Part shown: piece by piece, positions 1-8,627 of the stretch
Position numbering within the stretch: the stretch's first letter is position 1
Layout of the letters: each line of letters begins with the position of its first letter
DNA from: an uncultured Candidatus Melainabacteria bacterium
GTDB taxonomy: Bacteria; Cyanobacteriota; Vampirovibrionia; Gastranaerophilales; Gastranaerophilaceae
Direction: 5' to 3'
Length of the DNA: 64,000 bases
Assembly (NCBI GenBank): GCA_934700335.1
Contig: CAKUXM010000001.1
Location: 124,001-188,000, forward strand
The notes under the pieces: generated by a model
Databases searched by the model: none
Told to the model about the DNA's origin: nothing
Seen by the model: only the letters and a program-made list of their open reading frames with translations
Program-made: the position numbers and the translations under genes

Positions 1-194
1 GACATTCTCAAAAGCGCTTCTTGAGTTAAATCCTGAACCTTTACAGAATCTTTGCACAAATAAAGAAATGTCATATAAATATATTTTTGTTCTCTTTTAA
101 TGAGTTCTTCCAATGCTTTATAATCGTTCTTTTGAGAAAGGACGACCAAATCTTCTACCTTTAATTTTTTGTACATTAACTTATTTAGAGACAT
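1..194 (-). CDS. ECF-type RNA polymerase sigma factor, N-terminal part (runs off the window)
   Basis: An open minus-strand frame starts at ATG 194 and is still open at base 1, giving 64 residues. The end of the visible part reads QDLTQEALLRM, the pattern of sigma-70 region 2.2 that contacts core RNA polymerase. It is preceded by a helix-rich ALEELIKREQ stretch as in region 2.1. Small extracytoplasmic-function sigma factors begin this way. It is divergent from manC, with a very AT-rich 150-bp gap between them. Regions 3 and 4 lie outside the window, so the subgroup cannot be stated. Confidence 0.75.
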   Translation of the reverse strand, partial: MSLNKLMYKKLKVEDLVVLSQKNDYKALEELIKREQKYIYMTFLYLCKDSVKVQDLTQEALLRM

Positions 195-307
195 TTTAAC
201 CTTCTATAATAGGTTAAAATTTTTTGAGGAGAGTTTTAATATACAATAATATATATACATGTAGATATACTTAAAAAAATCAAAAAAAGAAAATTTTTTA
301 TATTTTT

Positions 308-317
308 TTGGTATAAT
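308..317 (+). promoter_or_regulatory. extended -10 promoter of manC
   Basis: TATAAT at 312-317 is preceded by TGG, an extended -10 element, 30 bp before the manC start. No clear -35 is seen; the upstream DNA is a long A/T tract. The ribosome binding site AGGAG follows at about 336. Confidence 0.55.
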
Positions 318-347
318 TGACAACAAAAAGAATAATAGGAGTTAAAT

Positions 348-1742
348 ATGTATAGTATTATTTTATGTGGTGGCTCAGGGAGCCGTTTATGGCCATTATC
401 AAGAGAACTTTACCCAAAACAATTATTAAACTTAAATATGAATCAAAGTTTATTGCAAGCCACATTTGAAAGACTAGCTTGTTTCACTCCATCAGAAAAT
501 ATTGTTAGCATTACAAACGCAAAACACGTATCAAATGTAAGATATCAACTACAAGATATGTGCAAAAACCCTGTTGTTTTGGCTGAACCAGTAGCTAAAA
601 ATACTGCTCCAGCAATTGCTGTTGCTTCAAAATATATTTCTACAATATCAAAGGAAGAAGACCCTGTTATTTTAGTTGCGCCTTCTGATCCTTTAATCAA
701 GAATTTATCAGCCTTCAAAAATTCAATCTTAAAAGGCGAAAAATTGGCAGAACAAGGGTACATTGTAACTTTTGGAGTACAACCAACTTCACCAGAAACT
801 GGTTATGGTTACGTTAATATTGAAGACGAAAAACTTTTAGACGGCTACAAAGTAAAACAATTTGTTGAAAAACCTGATGCAGAAACTGCTCAGAAATACG
901 TTGATGCGGGAACATATTACTGGAATAGCGGTATCTTTATGTTCAAACTTTCTACATTTATGGAAGAACTTAAAAAAGCTAATTCTGAAATATTTGATAT
1001 TTTAGACGAATTTGATTTCACAAATTCATCAGACATTCCATACGTTACATTCAATAAAATGCCTAGCATCTCAGTTGACTACGCTGTTATGGAAAAATCT
1101 AATAAAATTGCCTTAGTAAAACTTGAAAGCGATTGGAACGATTTAGGTTCTTGGGAAGCTATCTATCAAGTTTCAGCAAAAGATATTAACGGCAACGTAT
1201 TTATCGGAAATGTTATTGACAAAAATTCTAAAAACACATTAGCTTATTCATCTTCAAAATTAGTTGCAACAGTAGGTTTGGAAAACGCTGTTATAGTTGA
1301 AACAGAAGATGCAATTTTAGCTTGCAGAACAGATAATACTCAAGACGTTAAACTTATTTATGAAGAATTAAAGAAATTAAATGATGATACTCACAAGGTT
1401 CACAAAACGGTTTACAGACCTTGGGGTTTCTACACAGTTATAGCAAGTGGCGAAGGATTTTTAACAAAAAAAATTCACGTAAACCCTCATCAAAAATTAT
1501 CACTTCAATCTCACAACCATAGAGCAGAACACTGGGTTGTAGCGCTTGGTACTGCAACAGTTCAAAAAGGTGAAGAAATGCTTACTCTAAAAGTTGGTCA
1601 AAGCGTTGACATCGCAATCGGAGAAAAACATTCTCTTCAAAACCTTTCTGATGATGATGTTGAAATTATTGAATTACAACAAGGAAGCATTCTACTTGAA
1701 GAAGATATCATAAGATATTCTGATATGTACGGTCGTTGCTAA
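348..1742 (+). CDS. manC: mannose-1-phosphate guanylyltransferase / mannose-6-phosphate isomerase
   Basis: A 464-residue bifunctional enzyme that makes GDP-mannose for surface polysaccharide. The nucleotidyltransferase domain (about 1-280) begins with GGSGSRLWPLSRELYPKQ, the pyrophosphorylase signature, and contains FVEKP, the sugar-phosphate-binding motif. The C-terminal cupin of type II phosphomannose isomerase (about 350-464) shows RPWGFYTVI and the metal-site run SLQSHNHRAEHW. Length and domain order match ManC/AlgA/CpsB. The start is set by AGGAG eight bases upstream. It converges with the next gene, the two stops being 2 bp apart. No other sugar-nucleotide gene is adjacent, so the polymer it serves is unknown. 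Confidence 0.95.
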   Translation: MYSIILCGGSGSRLWPLSRELYPKQLLNLNMNQSLLQATFERLACFTPSENIVSITNAKHVSNVRYQLQDMCKNPVVLAEPVAKNTAPAIAVASKYISTISKEEDPVILVAPSDPLIKNLSAFKNSILKGEKLAEQGYIVTFGVQPTSPETGYGYVNIEDEKLLDGYKVKQFVEKPDAETAQKYVDAGTYYWNSGIFMFKLSTFMEELKKANSEIFDILDEFDFTNSSDIPYVTFNKMPSISVDYAVMEKSNKIALVKLESDWNDLGSWEAIYQVSAKDINGNVFIGNVIDKNSKNTLAYSSSKLVATVGLENAVIVETEDAILACRTDNTQDVKLIYEELKKLNDDTHKVHKTVYRPWGFYTVIASGEGFLTKKIHVNPHQKLSLQSHNHRAEHWVVALGTATVQKGEEMLTLKVGQSVDIAIGEKHSLQNLSDDDVEIIELQQGSILLEEDIIRYSDMYGRC

Positions 1743-1744
1743 GC

Positions 1745-3925
1745 TTATTTATTAACGTTTTTTAAAACAACAAAATCGTTTAAGATACTGTCTTCGACAT
1801 TATCTTTTGATACTGTTGGAACGAATTCAAAGTTTTCAAAAAATTTATCTTTGTAGTTAAAAAAGCATTCTGTAGCTACAGGTTGGTTTTTAAGTTCTTT
1901 CAAAAACTCTTCACTTTCTCTGCCAGAAAAAGCTCCGACAAGGTTTCTATAAAAACAATAATAACGAACATTAGCATTTTTTAAATTAATACCATTTTCA
2001 TCTACAAAGTAATTAAACGTGATATTCTTTTCATCAATATAAGAAGAATATTGCCATTTGCCATATAAAATTATGTAATCATAATCTAATAAATTATAGT
2101 TATCCAGATTTTGAACTAACCCGATATCAATTTTTGCACCATTAAAATACACTTTTGATAATGGAGCAAAAATATCAGACGAAGATGATGCGAAATAAAG
2201 AATTTTCTTACCATTGAACATTTCTGAATTTATAACATTGTTCCAAAATTTACAATGAGGATTTAGAATAACTCCAACCGGCGCTTCAACATTACTGCAT
2301 GCTGCCCTAGTTCTTATTTGAGAAATAGTTTCACCTTTGTACAACATATTTTTCGCAAAATGCCAAGATGGTCTTGCCCAAAAATGAGTTGAGACAAGAA
2401 GCATATAATATATTATACAAAGTGTCAAAATGATTTTATAAAAATTATTTTTTCTAAAATACGTGTATGAAAGAATTGGTGCAATAATAACAGTAAACAT
2501 AGCCAAAAATCTTGCGTTAAAATTCATATATACAATTAAGTATGACAAAGTTAAGGTATAAACTATAAAGGCTATTGATAATACTGCTAAAAATTTGACT
2601 CTAAAATTCTTTGTGAAACAAGGTTTGATAAAGGAATACAGAATGCAGGGTAGCAATGCTAAAAATCCCAAAACTCCATAACTCATACTTGGCTCTAATA
2701 AAGTTCCATTAACTTGAAATTTGCCTTCTGGATTACTATAAATACCTTCTGGAACAGAGGCAACTCCCAAAATATTTAGTAGTGAAGTTTTTGCAGACAA
2801 AATATAATTTCCTATATATTCGCCCCATTTAAAACCTGTAAAATCCACAAATAAAAATATATGTCTAACAAAAGTTGAAACCATACCTTTTATTCCGTAG
2901 AAATTTTTATGAACAACTAATGCAGAATTTGTTCCCATAATATTTCCGTAATCTACAAAATTCAAAATATAATTGTAAGAAGAAAATATCAAAAAGTTTA
3001 GGGTAAAAAATCCACAAAATATGCCAAAATTTTTGTAATTATTATATTTTTTAGATAAAACTAACATAATTATCGCTATTGCAGGAATTGCAATAATAGC
3101 AGTAGTTTTAATCCCAACTGCTAAAGCATATGCTAATGATGCAAATATTAAATTTGTTTTATTATTTTCTTTAAGCGATAACCAAAACAATGCTATCGAA
3201 GATATTAATAAGCTTGATGTAAAGATGTCTGTTTCAGTACCTGAAATTTGCACCATAATAGAAGCAAATGATGATAATACAAGAATTGACCATAGAATTT
3301 TTCTTAAAGAAAAACCCAATAGATTCATAATTTTGTATACCGAAGCTATTGCTAGGCAGTATCCGGAGAATGAAACAAATCCTAAAAACGCATCTTTTTT
3401 AACAAACATCAAAATCCATGCGTAAAGGATTTCAGAATTTATAGGAAATACTAGCGCTCTAACATCGGCAACATCAACATGACTTAGCGAATGATTTAGG
3501 ATAAAAAAGAAACTTCTTGCTACGTGATAATCCCTTGCATCTGCATTTGTAACAGGAATTAATGCACATAAAAACAGTGTTCCTAAAATAAAGACTATAA
3601 ATGAAAAAGACAAAATTATAAAAGTTTTATCTAATTTACAGATGTTTTTACATTTTCTAAAAAAATCTTTGAAATCAGGTACAAAAACAGGCTTATCTTT
3701 TTTCACCCAAAAAATTGAAGAAATCGCACATACAAGGATATTTAATAATAAAACACAAGGTATGTTTATTAAATGAAATAGCGACAAGGTCTCAAATGTT
3801 AAGACAACATTTGCAAATGCTGAAATTAACATTATCGAAAAATGCTCATAAGACTTCTTAGTTAACGACGAAGCTATAAAATAACTTGAAGTAAAAACTA
3901 ATAAAAAAGATAATATAAATAACAT
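1745..3925 (-). CDS. large polytopic membrane protein, GT-C glycosyltransferase-like
   Basis: A 726-residue protein with about a dozen hydrophobic segments in the first 520 residues, followed by a soluble C-terminal domain. The first large loop after helix 3 or 4 carries NADARDYHVARSF and ALVFPINSEILYAW. This resembles the acidic-residue loop of GT-C lipid-linked sugar transferases (GT39/GT83-like). It may move a sugar or lipid group at the inner membrane for envelope polysaccharide, but family and substrate are inferred. Its start is 15 bp after the phosphatase-like gene, with AGGT upstream, so the two are probably co-transcribed. Confidence 0.55.
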   Translation of the reverse strand: MLFILSFLLVFTSSYFIASSLTKKSYEHFSIMLISAFANVVLTFETLSLFHLINIPCVLLLNILVCAISSIFWVKKDKPVFVPDFKDFFRKCKNICKLDKTFIILSFSFIVFILGTLFLCALIPVTNADARDYHVARSFFFILNHSLSHVDVADVRALVFPINSEILYAWILMFVKKDAFLGFVSFSGYCLAIASVYKIMNLLGFSLRKILWSILVLSSFASIMVQISGTETDIFTSSLLISSIALFWLSLKENNKTNLIFASLAYALAVGIKTTAIIAIPAIAIIMLVLSKKYNNYKNFGIFCGFFTLNFLIFSSYNYILNFVDYGNIMGTNSALVVHKNFYGIKGMVSTFVRHIFLFVDFTGFKWGEYIGNYILSAKTSLLNILGVASVPEGIYSNPEGKFQVNGTLLEPSMSYGVLGFLALLPCILYSFIKPCFTKNFRVKFLAVLSIAFIVYTLTLSYLIVYMNFNARFLAMFTVIIAPILSYTYFRKNNFYKIILTLCIIYYMLLVSTHFWARPSWHFAKNMLYKGETISQIRTRAACSNVEAPVGVILNPHCKFWNNVINSEMFNGKKILYFASSSSDIFAPLSKVYFNGAKIDIGLVQNLDNYNLLDYDYIILYGKWQYSSYIDEKNITFNYFVDENGINLKNANVRYYCFYRNLVGAFSGRESEEFLKELKNQPVATECFFNYKDKFFENFEFVPTVSKDNVEDSILNDFVVLKNVNK

Positions 3926-3939
3926 GTTTTTTACCTAAA

Positions 3940-4566
3940 TTAATGTATTGGAACGTAGTTAGAATATTTTAGACAAGTACCGTCTTCAAAATAACTCAAT
4001 TGAGTTGCACTACCTGTTTTAATATAAATATTGTATTGAGCTTCTGTCGGAATTTTTAGAGCAGAACAAACTGCAGAACGGATTATAGCAGGGTGAGTTA
4101 CTACTAAAATACGTTTACCTATGTTTTCTTCAACAATATTAGAAACAGCTTCTTTAACTCTTTTATTAAAAGAGTCTAAATCTTCACCATTTTCCGGAGT
4201 TTCTAAAAACATAGATACCCCTGTTCTGTTTTCAAATTCTGGATATCTCTTTTTAACCTGTTCAAGAGTTAAACCTTCCCAATCACCATAATTTCTTGGT
4301 AATAACTCTTTATTGATGACAAAATCTTTCTTTAATTCTTCCGAAAGAATTTCAGCACTTTGAATAGAGCAAAGAGCAGAACCAGAAATAATTCTGTCGT
4401 TTTTTACACCACGAATTTTAATAAACTCAAGAATATTGTACATTTGTTCTTCACCATTTTTGTTAATTGGTGGATATTCAAGACCATTACTCAATTTATG
4501 GTTTTCGCTGTAAATTGTTGCACCGTGTGCGATATAAGTAATTTTACATTTTTTCTTAAAAATCAT
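3940..4566 (-). CDS. histidine phosphatase (phosphoglycerate mutase) fold protein with altered active site
   Basis: A 208-residue protein of the histidine phosphatase superfamily. Normal members start with RHG, whose His is phosphorylated; here the motif reads IAHGAT, so the Arg is Ala. The second conserved Arg, in the S-x-L-x-R-A-x-Q-T-A element, is also missing: SALCSIQSAE. The late catalytic His (VVTHPAIIRSA) and the GDWEG segment are present. Loss of both phosphate-binding arginines with both histidines kept suggests weakened or changed activity. It is first in a two-gene operon with the membrane protein and has a strong AGGAG site. Substrate unknown. Confidence 0.75.
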   Translation of the reverse strand: MIFKKKCKITYIAHGATIYSENHKLSNGLEYPPINKNGEEQMYNILEFIKIRGVKNDRIISGSALCSIQSAEILSEELKKDFVINKELLPRNYGDWEGLTLEQVKKRYPEFENRTGVSMFLETPENGEDLDSFNKRVKEAVSNIVEENIGKRILVVTHPAIIRSAVCSALKIPTEAQYNIYIKTGSATQLSYFEDGTCLKYSNYVPIH

Positions 4567-4671
4567 AATTTATCTCCTATAAGAGATAATAACATATATC
4601 TAACATATACAAGATTATTGTAACTATTTTGTAATAAATTAAAAAAGCTCTAAAACTTCTTAACAAAAGTG

Positions 4672-4700
4672 TTGACAATAAAATGTGGTTGTTGTTGAAT
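4672..4700 (+). promoter_or_regulatory. promoter of the rpsL-rpsG operon
   Basis: A perfect -35 TTGACA (4672-4677) is followed after 17 bp by TTGAAT (4695-4700), a 4/6 match to the -10 consensus. The leader to rpsL is about 85 nt with AAGGAG before the start. The operon has its own terminator after rpsG. Confidence 0.6.
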
Positions 4701-4789
4701 ATATTTACAGATAATAGCTGAATATTTGTGCTGAAAATATGCTATTAACAGACAGTAAATAAAGAAAAAGCTATATAAAAGGAGAAATT

Positions 4790-5170
4790 ATGCCAACAAT
4801 CAACCAGCTTGTACGCCAAGAACGTAAAAAGCTAACTGACAAAACAAAATCACCAGCGTTGATGTCATGTCCACAACGTAGAGGTGTATGTACAAGAGTT
4901 TACACTACAACACCTAAAAAACCTAATTCAGCAATGAGAAAAGTTGCCAGAGTTAGATTAACAAATGGTTTTGAAGTAACATCATATATTCCGGGTATCG
5001 GCCACAACCTACAAGAACACAGTGTTGTTCTAATCAGAGGTGGCAGAGTTAAAGACTTACCAGGTGTAAGATACCACATCATCAGAGGTACATTAGATAC
5101 AGCTGGTGTAGCAAACAGAAATCAATCAAGATCTAAATACGGCGCTAAACGTGCTAAAGGAGGTAAATAA
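4790..5170 (+). CDS. rpsL: 30S ribosomal protein S12
   Basis: A 126-residue S12, the decoding-centre protein of the small subunit. It shows the N-terminal PTINQLVRQERK, the invariant PKKPNSAMRKVARVRLTNG run with the streptomycin-linked lysine, and GGRVKDLPGVRYH. The length is normal. AAGGAGAAATT lies just upstream. The stop codon overlaps the rpsG start by one base, coupling the two genes. fusA and tuf, usual partners downstream, do not follow here. Confidence 0.98.
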   Translation: MPTINQLVRQERKKLTDKTKSPALMSCPQRRGVCTRVYTTTPKKPNSAMRKVARVRLTNGFEVTSYIPGIGHNLQEHSVVLIRGGRVKDLPGVRYHIIRGTLDTAGVANRNQSRSKYGAKRAKGGK

Positions 5171-5640
5171 TGTCAAGACGTTCTAAACCTGCAAAAAGAA
5201 TTCCTCCTATGGATCCACTATACAATAGTGTAGATATCTCAAAATTCATCAACAGAATTATGAGAAGAGGTAAAAAATCATTAGCAGAAAGAATTTTCTA
5301 TACAACATTAGAAAGAATTCAAGAAAGAACTAATGAAAAACCATTAGAAATTTTCGAAAAAGCATTAACAAATGCAACACCATTACTAGAAGTAAAAGCA
5401 AGACGTATTGGTGGTTCAACATACCAAGTACCTATCGAAGTTAAAGCAGACAGAGGTTTCGCATTATCTTCATCTTGGTTAATCGCAGCTGCTAAGAAAA
5501 GAGCTGGTAAATCATTCGTAGACAAATTAACAAACGAATTGATTGACGCTTCAAACGGACAAGGTCAAGCTTGCAAAAAACGTGAAGATACTCACAAAAT
5601 GGCTGAAGCAAACAAAGCTTTCGCTCACTACAGATACTAA
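5170..5640 (+). CDS. rpsG: 30S ribosomal protein S7
   Basis: A 156-residue S7, a primary 16S rRNA-binding protein of the 30S head. Recognisable parts are MSRRSKPAKR, KFINRIMRRGKKSLAERI, the RRIGGSTYQVPIEV hairpin region and the C-terminal HKMAEANKAFAHYRY. Normal length. The start overlaps the rpsL stop (TAATG). A strong terminator begins 28 bp after the stop, so this is a two-gene operon without fusA/tuf. Confidence 0.98.
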   Translation: MSRRSKPAKRIPPMDPLYNSVDISKFINRIMRRGKKSLAERIFYTTLERIQERTNEKPLEIFEKALTNATPLLEVKARRIGGSTYQVPIEVKADRGFALSSSWLIAAAKKRAGKSFVDKLTNELIDASNGQGQACKKREDTHKMAEANKAFAHYRY

Positions 5641-5667
5641 TCAAAGTATAGGCATAATAATAAACAA

Positions 5668-5700
5668 AAAAGAGTTCCAGAAATGGGGCTCTTTTTTTTT
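5668..5700 (+). terminator. intrinsic terminator of rpsL-rpsG
   Basis: AAAAGAGTTCC (5668-5678) pairs with GGGGCTCTTTT (5685-5695) across a 6-nt loop, with two G-U pairs, followed by a run of T. Confidence 0.9.
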
Positions 5701-5744
5701 ATTTTATTGAAATTTGAGCATTTTTTATATATTATAAACTTATT

Positions 5745-6575
5745 ATGATAGACGTTAAGAAAATAAAATTAAAAGATTTTGAAATCGGCGGGGACAAATT
5801 AACTATTTTAGCAGGTCCTTGCGCAATTGAGAGTTATGAATGTATGGCAACAGTAGCTGAAAAGCTTAAAACTGTTTGCTCAAACTTAGGTATAAATTAT
5901 GTATTCAAGTCATCTTATGACAAAGCTAACCGCTCAACAATAGACGGTTACAGAGGTTTAGGCATAGACAAAGGTCTTGAATACCTAGCAAAAATCAAAA
6001 AAGAATTTGATTTACCAATAGTAACTGACGTACATCTTCCACAAGATGCACAAAAAGTTGCAGAAGTAGCTGACATTATTCAAATTCCAGCTTTCTTATG
6101 CAGACAAACTGATTTGCTAGTAGCAGCTGCAAAGACTGGCAAAATTGTTAACATCAAAAAAGGTCAATTTTTAGCACCACAACAAATGAAAGCCTTGGCT
6201 CAAAAAGTTACAGATTCTGGTAACGAAAACATTTTATTTACAGAGCGTGGTGTAACCTTCGGCTACAACAACCTTGTAACTGATATGCGTGCAATCCCTA
6301 TGATGCAAATGCTTGGTTATCCAGTAGTTTTTGATGCAACCCACAGTGTTCAAATGCCTGGTACAAACGGATGTGCAACTGGTGGCGATAGAAGATGGGT
6401 TCCTGTTCTTGCAAAATCGGCAGTTGCTGCTGGTGTAAACTCATTATTCTTTGAAGTTCACCCAGAACCTGAACAAGCTCTTTGCGACGGAGACAACATG
6501 CTTCCACTAGACAAGGCTGAACATTTATTCAAGGTTTGCAAAGATATTTTTGATATCGTGAGGGCTGAAGATTAA
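5745..6575 (+). CDS. kdsA: 3-deoxy-8-phosphooctulonate (Kdo-8-P) synthase
   Basis: A 276-residue enzyme that condenses arabinose-5-phosphate with phosphoenolpyruvate to Kdo-8-phosphate for the LPS inner core. Seen: LAGPCAIES near the N-terminus, KSSYDKANRST, TDVHLPQDA, IPAFLCRQTDLL, ATHSVQMPG and FFEVHPEPEQALCDG. The Cys in AGPCAIES is the ligand found in metal-dependent Kdo8P synthases; metal-independent ones carry Asn. Its presence implies Kdo and hence an outer membrane, though the other kds/lpx genes are elsewhere. The stop overlaps the next start (TAATG). Confidence 0.95.
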   Translation: MIDVKKIKLKDFEIGGDKLTILAGPCAIESYECMATVAEKLKTVCSNLGINYVFKSSYDKANRSTIDGYRGLGIDKGLEYLAKIKKEFDLPIVTDVHLPQDAQKVAEVADIIQIPAFLCRQTDLLVAAAKTGKIVNIKKGQFLAPQQMKALAQKVTDSGNENILFTERGVTFGYNNLVTDMRAIPMMQMLGYPVVFDATHSVQMPGTNGCATGGDRRWVPVLAKSAVAAGVNSLFFEVHPEPEQALCDGDNMLPLDKAEHLFKVCKDIFDIVRAED

Positions 6576-7186
6576 TGATTATCAAAAACTTTACAGCCGG
6601 AATTTTAGGCGCAAACAACTATTTATTAATAGATGAAAGATACAATGATGCAATCTTAATTGATTGTTCAGAACAAACAGATTTTGTAGAAGAACAATTG
6701 AAAAAATACAATGCAAACTTAAAATACATTCTCCTAACTCACGGACATTTTGACCACGTTATGGGAATTAACGACACCAAAAGACTTCACCCAAAAGCAA
6801 AAGTTCTTGCCCACATCGGAGACAAAGACCTAATTGAAGGTATTCAAGAATTTATGCACAAATACGGAATGGGCGAAGCTGAAGTTCCACAAATCGACGA
6901 ATATATTCAAGAAGGCGAAATTTGGAACGGTAAAATTAAAATTCTTCACACTCCGGGACACACTAAAGGCAGTGTTTGTTATCTTATTGATGACAATTTG
7001 TTTTCTGGTGATACAATATTCTTAGAGTCTGTAGGAAGAACTGATTTAGAGGGCGGAAGTTTTTCTGAAATTAAATCAAGTATTGAAAACAAAATTTACA
7101 CTCTTGATGACAAAATCAAAATCTTTCCTGGACACGGTGATTTTACAAGCGTAGAACACGAAAAAAAATATAATCAATGTTTATAA
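6575..7186 (+). CDS. metallo-beta-lactamase fold hydrolase, glyoxalase II-like
   Basis: A 203-residue cytosolic hydrolase of the MBL superfamily. The zinc-binding THGHFDH (T-H-x-H-x-D-H) is at about residue 55. HTPGHTKGSVCY and FSGDTIF supply further ligands, and FPGHGDFT closes the site. Length and order match the short glyoxalase II-like proteins common in bacteria (YcbL type); the true substrate is not known. It is translationally coupled to kdsA and precedes pheS by 13 bp, so the three are one transcript. Confidence 0.85.
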   Translation: MIIKNFTAGILGANNYLLIDERYNDAILIDCSEQTDFVEEQLKKYNANLKYILLTHGHFDHVMGINDTKRLHPKAKVLAHIGDKDLIEGIQEFMHKYGMGEAEVPQIDEYIQEGEIWNGKIKILHTPGHTKGSVCYLIDDNLFSGDTIFLESVGRTDLEGGSFSEIKSSIENKIYTLDDKIKIFPGHGDFTSVEHEKKYNQCL

Positions 7187-7199
7187 ATAGAGGTAACAA

Positions 7200-8234
7200 A
7201 TGAAAAACCAATTAGAAGCAATTTTAAAAAATGCAGAGGCTGATTTAGAAAAATCACAAAATATTAACGATATAGAAGAAATTAAATTAAAATATTTAAG
7301 CAGAAAAGGCGAATTGAATTCAATTAAAAAGAATTTAAAAGATTTGTCTGTAGAAGATAAAAAAATTGTTGGAGCTTTTGCGAATGAAGTAGCTCAAAAA
7401 CTTGAAAATGAGGTAAAAGCAAAATACGATGAATTCTACAAAAAAGAATTAGACGAAAAATTAAAATGTGAAAAAATCGACGTAACACTTCCTGGTAAAA
7501 ATATTCCAATGGGAAGAATTCACCCAATCACAGAAACAATTAACGAAATTACTGAAATCTTCCACACATTAGGTTTTTCAGTAGCGCCAGACAAGAATTC
7601 ACCAGAAGTTGAAACAGAGTATTATCACTTTGACCATTTGAACTTTCCAAAAGATCACCCTGCAAGAGATATGCAAGACACATTCTACACAACTCTTGCT
7701 CCAAACGTAATTTTAAGAGGTCAAACATCAGGTGCGCAAGTTCGTGTAATGGAAGATATGAAACCTCCTATCAGAATTATTGCTCCTGGTAGAGTTTATA
7801 GAAATGAAAACGTAAACTCACGTAAAAACAACTTCTTCCACCAAATCGAGGGCTTATATATTGATAAGAACGTAAGCTTTGGTGATTTGAAAGGTATTTT
7901 AAACGAATTTTTAAGACTATATTTTGGTGCATCAAGACCAACAAGATTTAGAAGTTCGTTTTTCCCATTCACAGAACCATCTGTAGAAATCGATGTTCAA
8001 TGTATTATGTGTCAAGGCAAAGGTTGTAAAACATGTTCAGGAACAGGTTGGTTAGAAATCTTAGGTGCAGGTATGGTTGACGTAAACGTACTTAAAGGCG
8101 TAGGCATTGACCCAGAAGTATACAGCGGTTTTGCTTTCGGTATGGGCGTAGAAAGACTTGCAATGTTGAAATACGCAATCGATGATATTAGATTGTTCTT
8201 CAATAACGACGAAAGATTCTTGAAACAGTTCTAA
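7200..8234 (+). CDS. pheS: phenylalanyl-tRNA synthetase alpha subunit
   Basis: A 344-residue class II synthetase subunit. The N-terminal coiled coil (1-85) binds tRNA. The catalytic domain has PGKNIPMGRIHPITE, then motif 2 (RVYRNENVNSRKNNFFHQIEG) and motif 3 (GFAFGMGVERLAMLKY). SD GAGGT precedes ATG 7200. pheT is not adjacent, so the beta subunit must be encoded elsewhere. A Cys pair cluster CIMCQGKGCKTC near residue 270 may bind zinc, as in many PheS of this type. Confidence 0.96.
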   Translation: MKNQLEAILKNAEADLEKSQNINDIEEIKLKYLSRKGELNSIKKNLKDLSVEDKKIVGAFANEVAQKLENEVKAKYDEFYKKELDEKLKCEKIDVTLPGKNIPMGRIHPITETINEITEIFHTLGFSVAPDKNSPEVETEYYHFDHLNFPKDHPARDMQDTFYTTLAPNVILRGQTSGAQVRVMEDMKPPIRIIAPGRVYRNENVNSRKNNFFHQIEGLYIDKNVSFGDLKGILNEFLRLYFGASRPTRFRSSFFPFTEPSVEIDVQCIMCQGKGCKTCSGTGWLEILGAGMVDVNVLKGVGIDPEVYSGFAFGMGVERLAMLKYAIDDIRLFFNNDERFLKQF

Positions 8235-8283
8235 AAATATAAAAAACATACAAAATATGGTTATATTTTCTTATAGAATTAAA

Positions 8284-8319
8284 TTTCAGGCATATTACCG
8301 TACGGTAATATGCCTGAAA
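8284..8319. repeat. perfect 36-bp palindrome after pheS carrying a HipB-type operator
   Basis: The arm TTTCAGGCATATTACCGT is followed directly by its exact reverse complement, with no loop. The centre, ATTACCGTACGGTAAT (8294-8309), is the same element found twice more before hipB. As RNA it would fold as a strong hairpin and may also end the pheS transcript, although no clean T-run follows. Confidence 0.85.
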
Positions 8320-8342
8320 AAATATAACTATATTTTTAAAAT

Positions 8343-8407
8343 ATTACCGTATGGGAATATTTACTTGACAACACAAATATAATTTTGTAATATTACAGTA
8401 CGGTAAT
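8343..8407 (+). promoter_or_regulatory. hipBA promoter flanked by two HipB operators
   Basis: -35 TTGACA (8365-8370), 17-bp spacer, -10 TAATAT (8388-8393). Operator copies ATTACCGTATGGGAAT (8343-8358) and ATTACAGTACGGTAAT (8392-8407) sit just upstream of the -35 and over the -10/start. Together with the copy at 8294-8309 they fit autorepression by HipB or the HipAB complex. Confidence 0.8.
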
Positions 8408-8411
8408 AATT

Positions 8412-8627
8412 ATGAAACAAATACTTAAAACTACAGAAGATATTGGACAGTTAATAAGAACACTTAGAAAACAACAAAATTTAACGCAACAACAGTTGGC
8501 TCAGTTGTCTAACGTAGGAACACGTTTTTTATCAGATATAGAAAATGGCAAACAAACTTGCGAAATAGGCAAGGTTTTAAAAATTTTTTCTAACCTTGGA
8601 ATAAACATTGAGGCAACTTATGACTAA
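8412..8627 (+). CDS. hipB: HipB-like antitoxin, XRE helix-turn-helix
   Basis: A 71-residue DNA-binding protein: IGQLIRTLRKQQNLTQQQLA then a recognition helix in NVGTRFLSDIENGKQ, the Cro/CI fold of HipB. It would neutralise HipA and repress the operon at the three ATTACCGTACGGTAAT-type sites. Translation starts four bases after the third operator, so the leader is very short or absent; no good ribosome site is seen. The end overlaps hipA by 8 bases, the usual antitoxin-first layout. Confidence 0.9.
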   Translation: MKQILKTTEDIGQLIRTLRKQQNLTQQQLAQLSNVGTRFLSDIENGKQTCEIGKVLKIFSNLGINIEATYD

